This document shows, one piece after another, positions 46,318 through 55,266 of a DNA stretch of 64,000 nucleotides. How positions within the stretch are numbered: position 1 is the stretch's first letter; every line of letters starts with the position of its first letter. The translations under genes were made by a program, and so were the position numbers. The stretch comes from Pseudomonas reactans (lineage in GTDB: Bacteria; Pseudomonadota; Gammaproteobacteria; Pseudomonadales; Pseudomonadaceae): positions 56,237 through 120,236 of the forward strand of contig NZ_JACAPG010000012.1 of NCBI RefSeq assembly GCF_013385825.1, given 5' to 3'. The notes below the pieces were generated by a model. It saw only the letters and a program-made list of their open reading frames with translations. It did not search any database and had not been told where the DNA came from.

Positions 46318-48699
46318 TCAGAACTCATAGTCGACGCTGGCGGTGAGGGTGCGCCCGGCACCTGGGATGCCGTAGAGCTGGAAGCCATCGAGGGAGGCGC
46401 CAACCTGGCTGTAGTAGAACTTATTGAACACGTTGTTGAGGTTGAGGTTGACCGTGGTGTCCTTGTTCACTTTGTATTGCGCGGCCAGGTTGCTCAGCCA
46501 GTAGCCGGGGGCTTTTTCGTGGTCGCGGGTGTAGATCGCGTACACGCCGGACGGGCCGTTGGCGTAACTACTGTTGTTGTTCAAGCCGCCGACGTATTTG
46601 TTGTCGGTGTAGCGGCGTCGGCCCACGTATTGCTCGCCGTAGCTGAGGCTCAGGGCGTCGGTGACGGCGTAGGTGGTCCACAGGTTGACGGTCAGGTCGG
46701 GGACGTTCTTGGCTTCGGCGCCTTTGTTGATGCCTTTGGTCTGGGTGCTCTTGAGTGCCGAGAACCCGCTGTAGGCGGTCCAGCGCGGGGTGATATTGCC
46801 TTGCAGGCCCAGTTCGATGCCGTCTACTCGCTTGGCGGGCAACGCGCGTACCGGGGCGGATTCGCCGTCCTGGTATTCCCAGGCATTGTCCAGTTCGGTG
46901 CGGAAGATCGCCGCCGTGACGTTAAGCATATCGTGGGCAATGTCCCACTTGGTGCCCAATTCGTAGGTCTTGGATTTGGCCGGGCTGTAGTTGCTGGTGC
47001 TCGCCGCGCCGTAGATCTGGTTATTGGTTGACGCGCCCAGTGCCGACGGCTGCGCCGCTTCGCTGTAGGACACATAAATGCTGCCGTTGGGCAACGGCTT
47101 GAACACCGCGCCAACGCGACCGCTGACGGCACCGTCAGTGCTGCTGATGCTGGCCTGGCCACGCTGGCTGGTTTGTGCGCGCCAGTTGTCGTAACGCAGC
47201 GAGCCCAGCACTTGCCATTGCTCATTAAGGGTGATGGTGTCGCCCAGGTAGATCCCGGCGTTGTCGATCACCGAACGCGGGTCGCCTTCGCCTTTGGTCA
47301 CGTAGGTGCTGGCGAAGCTGTGGCTGGGGTCGTTCATGTCGAACAGCATGTTGCCAGCCGGCACTTTGGCGTTGCGTTTCAGGCCGCCGTAGGTCTCGTG
47401 ATAGAACTCCAGGCCGCTGACCACGGCGTGTTGCAGGCTGCCAGTGGTGAGGTTGAAGTTGAAGTCGGTCTGGTTGTCGAGGATGGTGTAGCGCTTGGAC
47501 AAACCGAAGTCACTGCCGCGCAGGATGCCGTAGGCGGTGTTGCTGTTGTTCACGTAGCCGGTATAGGCATTCACCGTACTGCCCGGCACTTGGCTGATTG
47601 GTCCTACACCGGTGTAGCCCAAGGTCGCACAGCGGGTGCCGGTGCAGGTTTTCTGGCCGTTGGCGCTGGCGGCGAAGAAGCGCGCCGGGGAGAGCACGGC
47701 AAAATTGTCGCTGCGTTCCCAACGCGTCTGGTTGCGCAGGTTGGCGTCATTCCAGTCGAAGTCATGCTCGAAGCGCGCCGTGAGCGAGGTGGTTTTGTTC
47801 TCCTGAGTGTAGAGGCTCGAGTCGCCGTACCAGTTGGAGCGCTTCACGCCGGGCATCCGATCGCCATTCGTCCCACGCTGAATCGGCACGCCGCCGTCCG
47901 GGGTGTTGGTGTCTTTCTGGTAGAAGGTGTCGACGAAAAAGCGCGTGTCGGTGCCCAAGCCAAAGCCGAACGAGGTGGCAATGCCCCAGCGGTCGTAGTC
48001 CACGTCGTCACGTTCGGCCACCTGGTTGTAGTGCTTCATCAGGTTGACGCGTACGGCGGTGGTGTCGTTGATCTGTTTATTCAGGTCGGCGGTGAGACGT
48101 CGGTAGGCATCGGTACCGATACCGGCGGAGACGCGGTTGGCGTCGCCCAGGTGCGCTTCTTTACTCACCAGGTTGACGCTGCCACCCACGGCAGACACAC
48201 CGGACTCGATGGAACCGGTGCCCTTGAACACTTCCGCCTGTTGCAGGTTGAAGGTGTCGGTACGCGTGGACATGCCCGCATCGCGCACGCCGTCGACGGT
48301 CAGGCTCTGTTCGGAAGAAAACCCGCGAATCGAAAACAGATCGCCCCACCCCAGGTTGCCCTCACCGGACATGAAGGTGATGCCCGGCACGTTGCGCAAC
48401 ACTTCCTGCAGCGTCTGCGCGTTCTGCTCCTTGAGCACCTGCTGCGGCACGATGGTCACGCTTTGCGGGGCGTCCAACAGCGGTTGGCTGATTTTTGCCG
48501 AGGTCACCCGGTCCACTTTGAACGTGGAGGTGGCTTCGCCATCGACCTTGATTTCCGGCAGGCTCAGCACCGAATCGTTGGACTTGGCCGTTGGCGCGTC
48601 AGCCAAGGCAACCGGTGCGACGCTGCCGGCAGCCAGCAGGCCGAACATCGGTGCCAGGGTAGTGTGCAGGGTGTGGCTGCGAGGTGTGGGCAATGACAT
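46318..48699 (-). CDS. piuA: TonB-dependent catecholate siderophore receptor (PiuA/Fiu type)
   Basis: The 793-aa outer-membrane receptor has a signal peptide (up to about ALA, residue 33), a possible TonB box near SVLSLPEIKV, a plug domain (about 70-190: ISQPLLDAPQSVTIVPQQVLKEQNAQTLQEVLRNVPGITF) and a 22-strand barrel that ends in phenylalanine (ASVDYEF). Sequence and the piuC neighbour suggest PiuA/Fiu, which takes up monocatechols, linear dihydroxybenzoate compounds and siderophore-linked beta-lactams. A Fur-like box lies 21 bases before the start. The exact ligand is inference. Confidence 0.88.
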   Translation of the reverse strand: MSLPTPRSHTLHTTLAPMFGLLAAGSVAPVALADAPTAKSNDSVLSLPEIKVDGEATSTFKVDRVTSAKISQPLLDAPQSVTIVPQQVLKEQNAQTLQEVLRNVPGITFMSGEGNLGWGDLFSIRGFSSEQSLTVDGVRDAGMSTRTDTFNLQQAEVFKGTGSIESGVSAVGGSVNLVSKEAHLGDANRVSAGIGTDAYRRLTADLNKQINDTTAVRVNLMKHYNQVAERDDVDYDRWGIATSFGFGLGTDTRFFVDTFYQKDTNTPDGGVPIQRGTNGDRMPGVKRSNWYGDSSLYTQENKTTSLTARFEHDFDWNDANLRNQTRWERSDNFAVLSPARFFAASANGQKTCTGTRCATLGYTGVGPISQVPGSTVNAYTGYVNNSNTAYGILRGSDFGLSKRYTILDNQTDFNFNLTTGSLQHAVVSGLEFYHETYGGLKRNAKVPAGNMLFDMNDPSHSFASTYVTKGEGDPRSVIDNAGIYLGDTITLNEQWQVLGSLRYDNWRAQTSQRGQASISSTDGAVSGRVGAVFKPLPNGSIYVSYSEAAQPSALGASTNNQIYGAASTSNYSPAKSKTYELGTKWDIAHDMLNVTAAIFRTELDNAWEYQDGESAPVRALPAKRVDGIELGLQGNITPRWTAYSGFSALKSTQTKGINKGAEAKNVPDLTVNLWTTYAVTDALSLSYGEQYVGRRRYTDNKYVGGLNNNSSYANGPSGVYAIYTRDHEKAPGYWLSNLAAQYKVNKDTTVNLNLNNVFNKFYYSQVGASLDGFQLYGIPGAGRTLTASVDYEF

Positions 48700-48719
48700 G
48701 AGTGGCTTCCGAGTCTAAA

Positions 48720-48734
48720 TTACAATTACTCTCA
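48720..48734 (-). promoter_or_regulatory. Fur-like box before the receptor
   Basis: On the minus strand the sequence TGAGAGTAATTGTAA matches 10 of 14 defined positions of the 7-1-7 Fur model (TGATAAT-N-ATTATCA). It sits 21 bases upstream of the piuA start, where a promoter is expected. The operon is therefore likely to be shut off by iron. Confidence 0.6.
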
Positions 48735-48897
48735 TTTAGGTTCGGTAGTCTAAAGAGCGATTCCGCCTGTCATCCCTCGGGTTTGTATCGCGGGTGCGTG
48801 ATTATGGTTTCCTACAACATTCCATTACATTTGCCTGCACGGCTGGCTGAACTTTCGGCTATTTGCTGCGTTTCATAGTTTTTCGGATTGACTGCCC

Positions 48898-49608
48898 ATG
48901 GCCAAGCAAGACCACCTGCTGATCGTTGATGACGACCCGCAAATCCGCCAGTTGCTCTGCGACTACTTGAGCGACGCCGGCTTCCAGGTCTCCACGGCGG
49001 CCGACGGCAAGGAAATGCGCCGCCGCCTGGCGCTGAATGTCATCGACCTGATCGTCCTCGACCTGATGCTGCCCGGTGAAGACGGCCTGAGTCTGTGCCG
49101 CGAACTGCGGGTGAACTCCAACACGCCGGTGGTGATGCTCACGGCAAAAGGCTCGTTGATCGACCGCATCGTCGGCCTGGAAATCGGCGCCGACGATTAC
49201 CTGCCCAAGCCGTTCGACCCGCGCGAACTGCTGGTGCGGATCAAGGTGGTGTTGCGCCGGGTGCAGAGCTTTCCCGACCGCGCGCGCCTGGATGAAGCGC
49301 CGAGCATCCGTTTCGCCGGCTGGCAGCTCGACACGCGGGCGCGGCAGTTGCTCTCGCCGGAGGGTGTGGTGGTCAGCCTGGGCAACTCCGATTACCGTGT
49401 GTTGCGCCTGCTGTTGCAGCACCCCAATCGCCCGCTGAGCCGCGACTTTTTGCTCAACCACGTGTTCGACAAGGACAGCACACCGTTCGACCGTTCCATC
49501 GACGTGTGCGTCAGCCGTCTGCGCTCGCAACTGCCGGCCACCCTGATCAAAACCGTGCGCAACGAAGGCTACATGCTCACCGCCGATGACGTGGTGCTGG
49601 AGTCGTGA
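48898..49608 (+). CDS. OmpR-type response regulator
   Basis: The 236-aa protein has a receiver domain (about 6-120) with acidic pocket DDD, phosphoacceptor aspartate in LIVLDLMLPGEDGL, MLTAKGS and the lysine of GADDYLPKPFDPREL, then a winged-helix DNA-binding domain (about 140-235: NSDYRVLRLLLQHPNRPLSRDFLL, SIDVCVSRLRSQL). It is divergent from the iron operon across a 198-base gap, and overlaps the kinase by 4 bases. By position it may control piuA, as PfeRS and PirRS do for their receptors; that is inference. Confidence 0.92.
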   Translation: MAKQDHLLIVDDDPQIRQLLCDYLSDAGFQVSTAADGKEMRRRLALNVIDLIVLDLMLPGEDGLSLCRELRVNSNTPVVMLTAKGSLIDRIVGLEIGADDYLPKPFDPRELLVRIKVVLRRVQSFPDRARLDEAPSIRFAGWQLDTRARQLLSPEGVVVSLGNSDYRVLRLLLQHPNRPLSRDFLLNHVFDKDSTPFDRSIDVCVSRLRSQLPATLIKTVRNEGYMLTADDVVLES

Positions 49609-50990
49609 GACTGCTGCCGCGTTCGTTGTTCGGGCGGCTGGTGCTGATTCTGGTCAGCGGCATGCTCGCGGCGCAGGCGCTGACCAGCAGCATCTGGTAC
49701 GACCGTCGCCATGGGCAGGTGCTGGAAATCCCCGCGCGCTTGATCGCCACGCGCCTGGCGGACGTGGTGCGGCTGGTGCACAGCGATCCGCAACAGGCGG
49801 ACCTGCTGATCAAGATGCTCGACACGCCGACCTTCCGCCTGACCCTCAGCGATCAGGCCAGCAATACACCCAGCACCTTGCACGACAGCGACCGTCCGAC
49901 CGAACGGTTGATCAAGAAGGTGTTGTCGGAAAAAACCGGCTATGCCCAGACGCTGATCCTGTTGCGCCTGTCGTTGGTGGATGGCGAAGGGCAAACCGCC
50001 GGGCTGTCGACCTTGCTGGGTTCCAAACCGGTGGTGGGGCAGTTTCTGATCGACCTGCGCCTGCCCGACGGCCGCTGGTTGCAGGTGGATGCCAGCGAAG
50101 AACAGGGCTGGACCAGCACGTCACCGTTGGACCTGTTGTTCGATTACGTCATGCGCATTTATTTGCTGCGGGTGCTGGTATTGGTGCTGATCGCGTTGGT
50201 GGCGGTGCGCCTGGCGATCCGCCCGCTTAACGCGTTGGCCAAGGCGGCCGAAGCCCTGGGCCGGGATATCCAGCGTCCGCCGTTAGCAGTGGATGGCCCC
50301 ACCGAAGTGCGCCGTGCCGCCCAGGCGTTCAATGCCATGCAACAGCGGCTGATCGCCAACATCGCCGAGCGCACGCGGTTTCTTGCGGCTATTTCCCACG
50401 ACTTGCGTTCACCGATCACACGCTTGCGCCTGCGCACCGAGATGCTCGAGGACAACCGCACGAAGGAGCGTTTTCGCAGTGACCTGGAGGAAATGGAGCA
50501 CATGGTCGCCAGCACTTTGGATTTTGTCAGCAGTGGCGAAATCAACGAGGCGCGGCAGAACATCGACATCAATGCGTTGTTGCAAAGCTTGCAGGCGGAT
50601 CTGCAGGACGTGGGCGAACACGTGGTGATCGAAGGCCGGGCAAGACAGCCACTGCCAGGGTACGCCCGCAGCCTCAAGCGTTGTGTGCAGAACCTGCTGG
50701 AGAACGCGGTGCGCTATGGCAGTGAGGTGGTGGTGCGGGTCGTGGACCAGGCGGATAGCTTGAAGATCGTCATCAGCGACCGAGGGCCGGGGATTCCCCA
50801 GGCACAGCTGGAGCAGGTGATGGAGCCGTTTTATCGGGTGGAAGGCTCACGCAATGCCGAGACTGGCGGGTATGGCTTGGGGTTGAGCATCGCTCACACC
50901 ATCGCCAAGGCGCATGACGGGCGATTGAGTTTGCGTAATCGGGAAGGTGGGGGGCTGGAAGTGGAGTTGCAGTTCCAACGCAGATCCTGA
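49605..50990 (+). CDS. EnvZ-type sensor histidine kinase
   Basis: The 461-aa kinase starts at the GTG overlapping the regulator stop (GTGA). It has membrane segment 1 (about 9-30, LFGRLVLILVSGMLAAQAL), a periplasmic sensor region (about 35-180), segment 2 (about 184-205), a HAMP domain, the H-box FLAAISHDLRSPITRLRLR with the phosphorylated histidine, and an ATP domain with N box QNLLENAVRYG, G1 ISDRGPGIP and G2 GGYGLGLSIAHTIAKAHDG. The ligand is unknown; a catecholate or its iron complex is a reasonable guess from the divergent receptor. Confidence 0.92.
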   Translation: MRLLPRSLFGRLVLILVSGMLAAQALTSSIWYDRRHGQVLEIPARLIATRLADVVRLVHSDPQQADLLIKMLDTPTFRLTLSDQASNTPSTLHDSDRPTERLIKKVLSEKTGYAQTLILLRLSLVDGEGQTAGLSTLLGSKPVVGQFLIDLRLPDGRWLQVDASEEQGWTSTSPLDLLFDYVMRIYLLRVLVLVLIALVAVRLAIRPLNALAKAAEALGRDIQRPPLAVDGPTEVRRAAQAFNAMQQRLIANIAERTRFLAAISHDLRSPITRLRLRTEMLEDNRTKERFRSDLEEMEHMVASTLDFVSSGEINEARQNIDINALLQSLQADLQDVGEHVVIEGRARQPLPGYARSLKRCVQNLLENAVRYGSEVVVRVVDQADSLKIVISDRGPGIPQAQLEQVMEPFYRVEGSRNAETGGYGLGLSIAHTIAKAHDGRLSLRNREGGGLEVELQFQRRS

Positions 50991-51004
50991 TGTGAGAACA
51001 CAAC

Positions 51005-51072
51005 CTGTAGGAGCCGGCTTGCCGGCGATGGCGGTCTTGAGAACGTCATCGCCGGCAAGCCGGCTCCTACAG
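51005..51072 (+). repeat. REP pair (GTAGGAGCCGGC type)
   Basis: A near-perfect inverted pair of CTGTAGGAGCCGGCTTGCCGGCGAT lies between the convergent kinase and SEC-C genes. Its spacer (GGCGGTCTTGAGAACGTC) resembles that of the copy at 27143, showing that the two are recent relatives. Confidence 0.92.
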
Positions 51073-51082
51073 GGTCAGGGCA

Positions 51083-51283
51083 TCAAGCCCCGTGGCACTT
51101 CTTGAATTTCTTCTCGCTGCCGCACGGGCAAGGATCATTGCGACCCACGTCCTTCAAGGCATTGCGCACCGGCTCCTGGTGAGCGTGGCCGCAGTTCGGG
51201 CCGTGGACATGGCCGTGGTCGTGATCATGGTGATCGTGATCGTGGTTGCAGTCAGGACCATGGACATGGGGTTGCTGAGTCAT
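51083..51283 (-). CDS. His-rich SEC-C zinc-motif small protein
   Basis: The 66-aa protein has two clear parts. The first 36 residues are full of histidine and aspartate ([20 protein letters not shown]), which suggests metal binding. The C-terminal 22 residues are a SEC-C motif ([19 protein letters not shown]), the zinc knuckle also found at the end of SecA. It overlaps the upstream lipoprotein gene by 4 bases. The function is unknown; metal storage, sensing or delivery is a guess. Confidence 0.85.
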   Translation of the reverse strand: MTQQPHVHGPDCNHDHDHHDHDHGHVHGPNCGHAHQEPVRNALKDVGRNDPCPCGSEKKFKKCHGA

Positions 51284-51762
51284 CGATGTCGCTCCGGAAT
51301 AAAATCGCCGGGGATTATCTCGCCATTGTGGTTCACCTGCACGTCATAACCGATGAATAATCCGGTTTTCAGCTCACCTTCCAGGCGATAGGGCACCGGC
51401 TGGTCGGGATTTTTCAGCATTTGCACCACATCGCGGATCTGCGGCCAGAGGTTGGTGCGCACCGACACCCGGAAAAACTTATGACTGCGCGGCGGCACGG
51501 TGAGCCACTCATTGGACTCGCCCTCGGTCAGCACGAAGTCGCCCAGGGTTACCTTGTAAATCAAACCGCGCACAGTCAGGTCGGCGTCGTCGCGGTTGTC
51601 CACGCGAAAGTACAGCTTGAATTTCTGCTCCAGCAGCTTGGCGCGCACCACTTCGACTTTCACCAGCGACACGTGGGGCGGGGGTGAGTCGTCTTCAAAC
51701 CACGACGCGCAGCCGCTCAAACCGAGGGTTAACGCCAGCATCAAGCTGTACATCCTAAGCAT
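51280..51762 (-). CDS. LEA-type 2 family lipoprotein
   Basis: I start at [18 protein letters not shown] (160 aa), after AAGGA. The lipobox LSGC predicts a lipid-anchored protein. The rest (about 35-150) is a single water-stress/LEA14-like beta domain: [43 protein letters not shown]. Such proteins are widespread in Pseudomonas; their function is not established. It is flanked in one operon by two SEC-C proteins. Confidence 0.85.
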   Translation of the reverse strand: MLRMYSLMLALTLGLSGCASWFEDDSPPPHVSLVKVEVVRAKLLEQKFKLYFRVDNRDDADLTVRGLIYKVTLGDFVLTEGESNEWLTVPPRSHKFFRVSVRTNLWPQIRDVVQMLKNPDQPVPYRLEGELKTGLFIGYDVQVNHNGEIIPGDFIPERHR

Positions 51763-51782
51763 GGCGTTAATCCTTAGAGTTG

Positions 51783-52253
51783 TTAGAGGTAGCTGGAACA
51801 GCACTTCTTGAATTTCTGCCCGCTGCCACACAGGCAGGCATCGTTGCGCCCGGCCTTCACTTCTACCGTCGGGTCGATGAAGTACCAGCGCCCGTCATTC
51901 TGTACGAAAGAAGACTGCTCGCGGTGGCTATGTTCGCCGTTGCTGTCATGCCAGCGTGCGGTGAAGGTCACGAACGCGTGTTCCGGCTGGCCGCCGAACA
52001 CCTCGGAGCTTTCTACCTCCAGGCCGAGCCAGGTGCTTTGGGCGCTCCAGGCGCCGATGGCATTTCGGTCCAGACCAGCCTGTTGCACGGGCAGGGTGGT
52101 AGCGACCAGATAGTCCACCAGGCCCAGCACATAGGCGCTGTAGCGCGAGCGCATCAACGCGGTGGCGCAGGGGGCCGGGTGCCCGGCGTGATAATGACCG
52201 CAGCAGGCATCCAGCAGGTTGCCACTGCCGCAGGGGCAAATGGATGTACTCAT
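51783..52253 (-). CDS. YchJ family SEC-C protein
   Basis: The start [19 protein letters not shown] gives 156 aa. It has a SEC-C-like zinc motif at each end ([17 protein letters not shown] and [16 protein letters not shown]) around an NTF2-like domain (about 28-130: [56 protein letters not shown]). This is the UPF0225/YchJ layout; the role is unknown. Confidence 0.9.
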   Translation of the reverse strand: MSTSICPCGSGNLLDACCGHYHAGHPAPCATALMRSRYSAYVLGLVDYLVATTLPVQQAGLDRNAIGAWSAQSTWLGLEVESSEVFGGQPEHAFVTFTARWHDSNGEHSHREQSSFVQNDGRWYFIDPTVEVKAGRNDACLCGSGQKFKKCCSSYL

Positions 52254-52257
52254 CGGG

Positions 52258-52755
52258 TTACCACCAATACTTTCCGAAGTTTTCCGGGTTGGCCCAGAAG
52301 CGGGCGTTGAGCCAGTCCGGCACTTGTTTATAGTCAAGCAGATCGTAGGTAAACAGCGTCAGAACCTGCTCATCGCGCTGGAAGCGCTCGCCGGCCTGCA
52401 GGGCCAGGGAGAAGAAGTCGGTGTCCTTCCAGTCGCAGGCGCCCAGGTCCACCAGCACTGCAATGCGGCTGGCATTCAGGTTGCGGATGCCGCCGAGCAA
52501 GGTCAGGCCTTGTGGTTTTGACAGGTGCTCCAGGCAGTCCACCACCAGCGCCAGGTCAAACCGCTGTGCGGCAAGCTCCGTGGGCAACGCGCCTGGCTGC
52601 GCGACGGACACTTGGGTATCCGGGTGGGCTTTTTGAAAAGCCTCCAGCGCCGGGAACTGGCTGGCGCCCAACAGCAACAGGCGTTTGGGCTGGTGCAGAT
52701 CGAGCAAGGCGGCCAAGGCTTGCTGGGGCGTACGGGCAGAAATACCGGCGGTCAT
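52258..52755 (-). CDS. Uncharacterised protein resembling a degenerate methyltransferase
   Basis: The 165-aa protein has [17 protein letters not shown] and [38 protein letters not shown], which look like the first and fourth strands of a class I methyltransferase fold, but the glycine-rich AdoMet loop is not intact. It belongs, I think, to the Pseudomonas DUF6231 group. It is the first gene of the operon leading to the YchJ, LEA and SEC-C genes, with 4 bases to the next start. Confidence 0.75.
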   Translation of the reverse strand: MTAGISARTPQQALAALLDLHQPKRLLLLGASQFPALEAFQKAHPDTQVSVAQPGALPTELAAQRFDLALVVDCLEHLSKPQGLTLLGGIRNLNASRIAVLVDLGACDWKDTDFFSLALQAGERFQRDEQVLTLFTYDLLDYKQVPDWLNARFWANPENFGKYWW

Positions 52756-52945
52756 CAGAGATCCTCACATCAGGACCGTAGAGACTAGCGCGGCTGAGCG
52801 TTCGGGCCTAGAGCGGGCGGCTGTGAAAAGTCCTGAGAATGCGGCGATCCTCAATGAATACAGGGGCGCGGCGTAGTGGCGCAGATGAAAAGAGCCGTCT
52901 TTACTCCACCCATCGGCCCCCGCCGATCCCCTCAGGAGAAATCAG

Positions 52946-53641
52946 ATGAGCATCATGCGGACAGCTCTACCCTTGGTTCTGCTAACCGGAGTATTGACAG
53001 GTTGCGCAGGTTTGCAAAAAACCGACTGGCCCACCTGCGCCGCCCTTGGCGGTGTGACCGGTGCGGCGATCGGTGCCACTGAAAGCTCGGCCTACGCCGG
53101 CGCGGGTGCGCTGCTGATCGGCGGCATGGCCGGCGCCTATTGCTGGGTACACGGCGATGGTGACGAAGACGGCGATGGTGTGCCGGACAGCCGTGACAAG
53201 TGCCCAGGCACGCCAAAAGGCGTGCAGGTGGATGCCAATGGTTGCCCACCCACACCGCCAGCGGCCGTGGTTGAGGAAGTCGTCGTGGTCAAGGAAGAAA
53301 CCATCGTGATCCGCGATGTGCACTTCCAGTTCGACTCGGCCAAGCTGACGGCGGCGGACAAAACCAAGCTCGACACCATTGCCACGCGCTTGAAACAGGA
53401 AGCCCCGAGCGCCCAGTTGCGGGTCAGTGGCCACACCGACAGCGTCGGCAAAGACGCCTACAACCAGAAACTCTCGGAAAAACGCGCCCACTCGGTCACG
53501 GACTACCTGATCGGTGCCGGTGTGCCGAGCAGCAATTTTGTCTCGGTGACCGGCGCAGGTGAAAGCCATCCGGTCGCGGATAACAAAACCGCCGACGGCC
53601 GCGCCTTGAACCGTCGCACGGAAATCCAGATCAACCGCTGA
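52946..53641 (+). CDS. OmpA-family lipoprotein with calcium-type repeats
   Basis: The 231-aa protein starts after AGGAGAAATCAG. It has a lipobox (VLTGCAG), a glycine/alanine-rich zipper-like stretch (about 33-70), an Asp-rich segment GDEDGDGVPDSRDKCPGTPKG that resembles thrombospondin type 3 calcium repeats, and a C-terminal OmpA domain (about 120-231: VHFQFDSAKLTAADKTKL, VSGHTDSVGKDAYNQKLSEKRA, GRALNRRTEIQI) that binds peptidoglycan. It probably tethers the outer membrane to the cell wall. Confidence 0.9.
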   Translation: MSIMRTALPLVLLTGVLTGCAGLQKTDWPTCAALGGVTGAAIGATESSAYAGAGALLIGGMAGAYCWVHGDGDEDGDGVPDSRDKCPGTPKGVQVDANGCPPTPPAAVVEEVVVVKEETIVIRDVHFQFDSAKLTAADKTKLDTIATRLKQEAPSAQLRVSGHTDSVGKDAYNQKLSEKRAHSVTDYLIGAGVPSSNFVSVTGAGESHPVADNKTADGRALNRRTEIQINR

Positions 53642-53648
53642 CGGCCCT

Positions 53649-53673
53649 TGCCCCTGTGGGATCCACAGGGGCA
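53649..53673 (+). terminator. Hairpin after the OmpA-family gene
   Basis: TGCCCCTGTGG and its near complement CACAGGGGCA form a 10-bp stem with a short loop, 7 bases after the stop. A true T-run is missing, so efficiency is uncertain. Confidence 0.5.
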
Positions 53674-53801
53674 TTGCTGCCAATCTTCCCCCTTTATCAA
53701 CTTTTTTGATCCTTCACTGGCAAAGCGCCTGTGGAAGTCGTTACTGTGCGTCCAAAGAAAAACTAGAAATAATTTTTGAAAATTTTCAGGGGAGCTCCAC
53801 G

Positions 53802-54560
53802 ATGCGTAAGGTTTTACTGCTGGCCCTGTTGGTCAGCCCCGTTGCCCTGGCTCAAAGCGTCAGTGTGGAACCCAACTCATTGATGCGTCTGCCCAATAGC
53901 ACCAGCGTGCTGCAACTGGAGCGTCTGGAAGTGGCGGACTACGGCACCTTGCTGATCCCCGCCAACATCAGCCAAGTCACGGTAGATGAACTGCACCTTG
54001 GCCGCGAAGCACGCATCGCCATTGTGCCCGGCAACACCGCGCTGCAATTGCAGGTGCGCCATGCGCAGTTGGACCACGGCAGCCAGATCACCTCGCGCGG
54101 CGCGCCCGGCACCCACGAAAAACCGGCCAAGGCCGGGCGTGACCTGACGTTGCGCATCAACTCATTGACGGCTGAAGAACTCTCGGTAGACGCCCGTGGC
54201 GGCGCTGGTGCACAGGGTTATTCCGGGTTGGACGGAGCCAATGGCGTGGATCCAGGCTGCACCTGGGGTTCGGCCGGTCGCGGTGCCAATGGTGATAACG
54301 GCGGTGATGGCTTGCCTGGCGCGTCCGGCGCGCAGGTGCGGGTCGAGTTGCCGCAGGACTTCCCGGCGCAGCAGATCAAGGTCTGGGTGGACGGTGGCCC
54401 CGGCGGTTTGGCCGGTACTGCTGGCAAACCGGGCAAGGGTGGCCAGTCCAAAGGCTGCCTGGTGTACCGCGCCGATGGTGGCGAGAAGGGCCGCCCAGGG
54501 TTGGAAGGGCAGCCGGGGCCGGCTGGGCCTGCGGGTACTGTGACCATTCAGCGGTTGTAG
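53802..54560 (+). CDS. Secreted collagen-like protein
   Basis: The ATG at 53802 (252 aa) follows AGGGGAG. A signal peptide (MRKVLLLALLVSPVALA) precedes a beta-rich N-domain (about 20-140: LMRLPNSTSVLQLERLEVADYGTLLIPANISQVTVDELHLG). From about 145 the protein is rich in Gly-X-Y triplets (GAQGYSGLDGANGVD, GANGDNGGDGLPGASGAQ, GGPGGLAGTAGKPGKGG, GEKGRPGLEGQPGPAGPAG), broken by a short non-collagen part. Two cysteines could crosslink it. Its function is not known; it may be an envelope or surface protein. The upstream 160 bases are AT-rich. Confidence 0.75.
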   Translation: MRKVLLLALLVSPVALAQSVSVEPNSLMRLPNSTSVLQLERLEVADYGTLLIPANISQVTVDELHLGREARIAIVPGNTALQLQVRHAQLDHGSQITSRGAPGTHEKPAKAGRDLTLRINSLTAEELSVDARGGAGAQGYSGLDGANGVDPGCTWGSAGRGANGDNGGDGLPGASGAQVRVELPQDFPAQQIKVWVDGGPGGLAGTAGKPGKGGQSKGCLVYRADGGEKGRPGLEGQPGPAGPAGTVTIQRL

Positions 54561-54708
54561 TGAGCGGGCTTGCCCCGCGCTGGGGGGCGAAGCCGCCCTA
54601 AAACCGTACGACCTGTTTCTCACTGCAAACACGCGGTGACTGGATTGGGGCGGCTTCGCCCCCAGCGCGGGGCAAGCCCGCTCACCACAACAAGCCCGCT
54701 CACTACAA
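54561..54708 (+). repeat. Long inverted repeat, second REP-like family (GAGCGGGCTTGCCCCGCG)
   Basis: TGAGCGGGCTTGCCCCGCGC plus GGGGGCGAAGCCGCCC is repeated inverted at 54640-54686, so each arm has about 37 bases with two internal hairpins. A further partial copy (CAAGCCCGCTCACTACA) follows at 54691 and supplies the stop codon of the convergent membrane-protein gene. This family is different from the GTAGGAGC repeats in the rest of the window. Confidence 0.85.
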
Positions 54709-55167
54709 AATCGGCCGAGCCGAAGCAATCGCCACCACCACCAACCCCACGATCAAATTGATCCCCACCAACCGGCGGATCTGCCCCAGCACCGCAGCAC
54801 CCGCCGACCAATCCTCAGCCGCCACCGCCGTGCGCAACTCCGGGAATTTCAACGCTTGGATACGGATAAACAACGCCGTCATCACCAGGTACAACCCCAT
54901 CATTACCTGCACATAACGCGGCGCCGTCTCAAACCCATTGAAGCGCAATTGCAGCAGGCCAATGCCGCTGATCGGCAAAATCGCCACCGCGACCCACACC
55001 CACACGAAAAAACGTTGAAACACATTCGCCCACAACCTGAGGCGGGCAGGGCCCTCAAGTGCCGCCACAGCGGCGGGGCGCAGGATCATCCAGGCGAAAA
55101 ACATACCGCCGACCCATACCAGGGCGGCCAATACATGCAGGGTGTAAGCGAGGCTAAACGCGGTCAT
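54703..55167 (-). CDS. CopD-like integral membrane protein
   Basis: The 154-aa protein has four hydrophobic segments (about 5-25, 50-72, 85-103, 130-150). It begins MTAFSLAYTLHVLAALVWVGGMFFAWM, and His10 and the WVGG motif resemble the CopD/DUF2269 group of putative copper-resistance or heme-linked membrane proteins. GGAGT precedes the start. It is a lone gene between the collagen-like gene and dinG; the function is not established. Confidence 0.75.
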   Translation of the reverse strand: MTAFSLAYTLHVLAALVWVGGMFFAWMILRPAAVAALEGPARLRLWANVFQRFFVWVWVAVAILPISGIGLLQLRFNGFETAPRYVQVMMGLYLVMTALFIRIQALKFPELRTAVAAEDWSAGAAVLGQIRRLVGINLIVGLVVVAIASARPIL

Positions 55168-55266
55168 TGTGGTACTCCGTTCTGCGCGGGATTCATTAGC
55201 GGGGTATGATAGCCGCCGATCCGAACCACTGAAAATTTATCCAGCGTTTTTTGCGCCCGACTATCC

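Noticed and set aside
46318..48696. Plus-strand open frames of 400-500 codons opposite piuC and piuA
   Set aside because: Antisense shadows. The receptor on the minus strand has plug, barrel and terminal phenylalanine, so it is the real gene.
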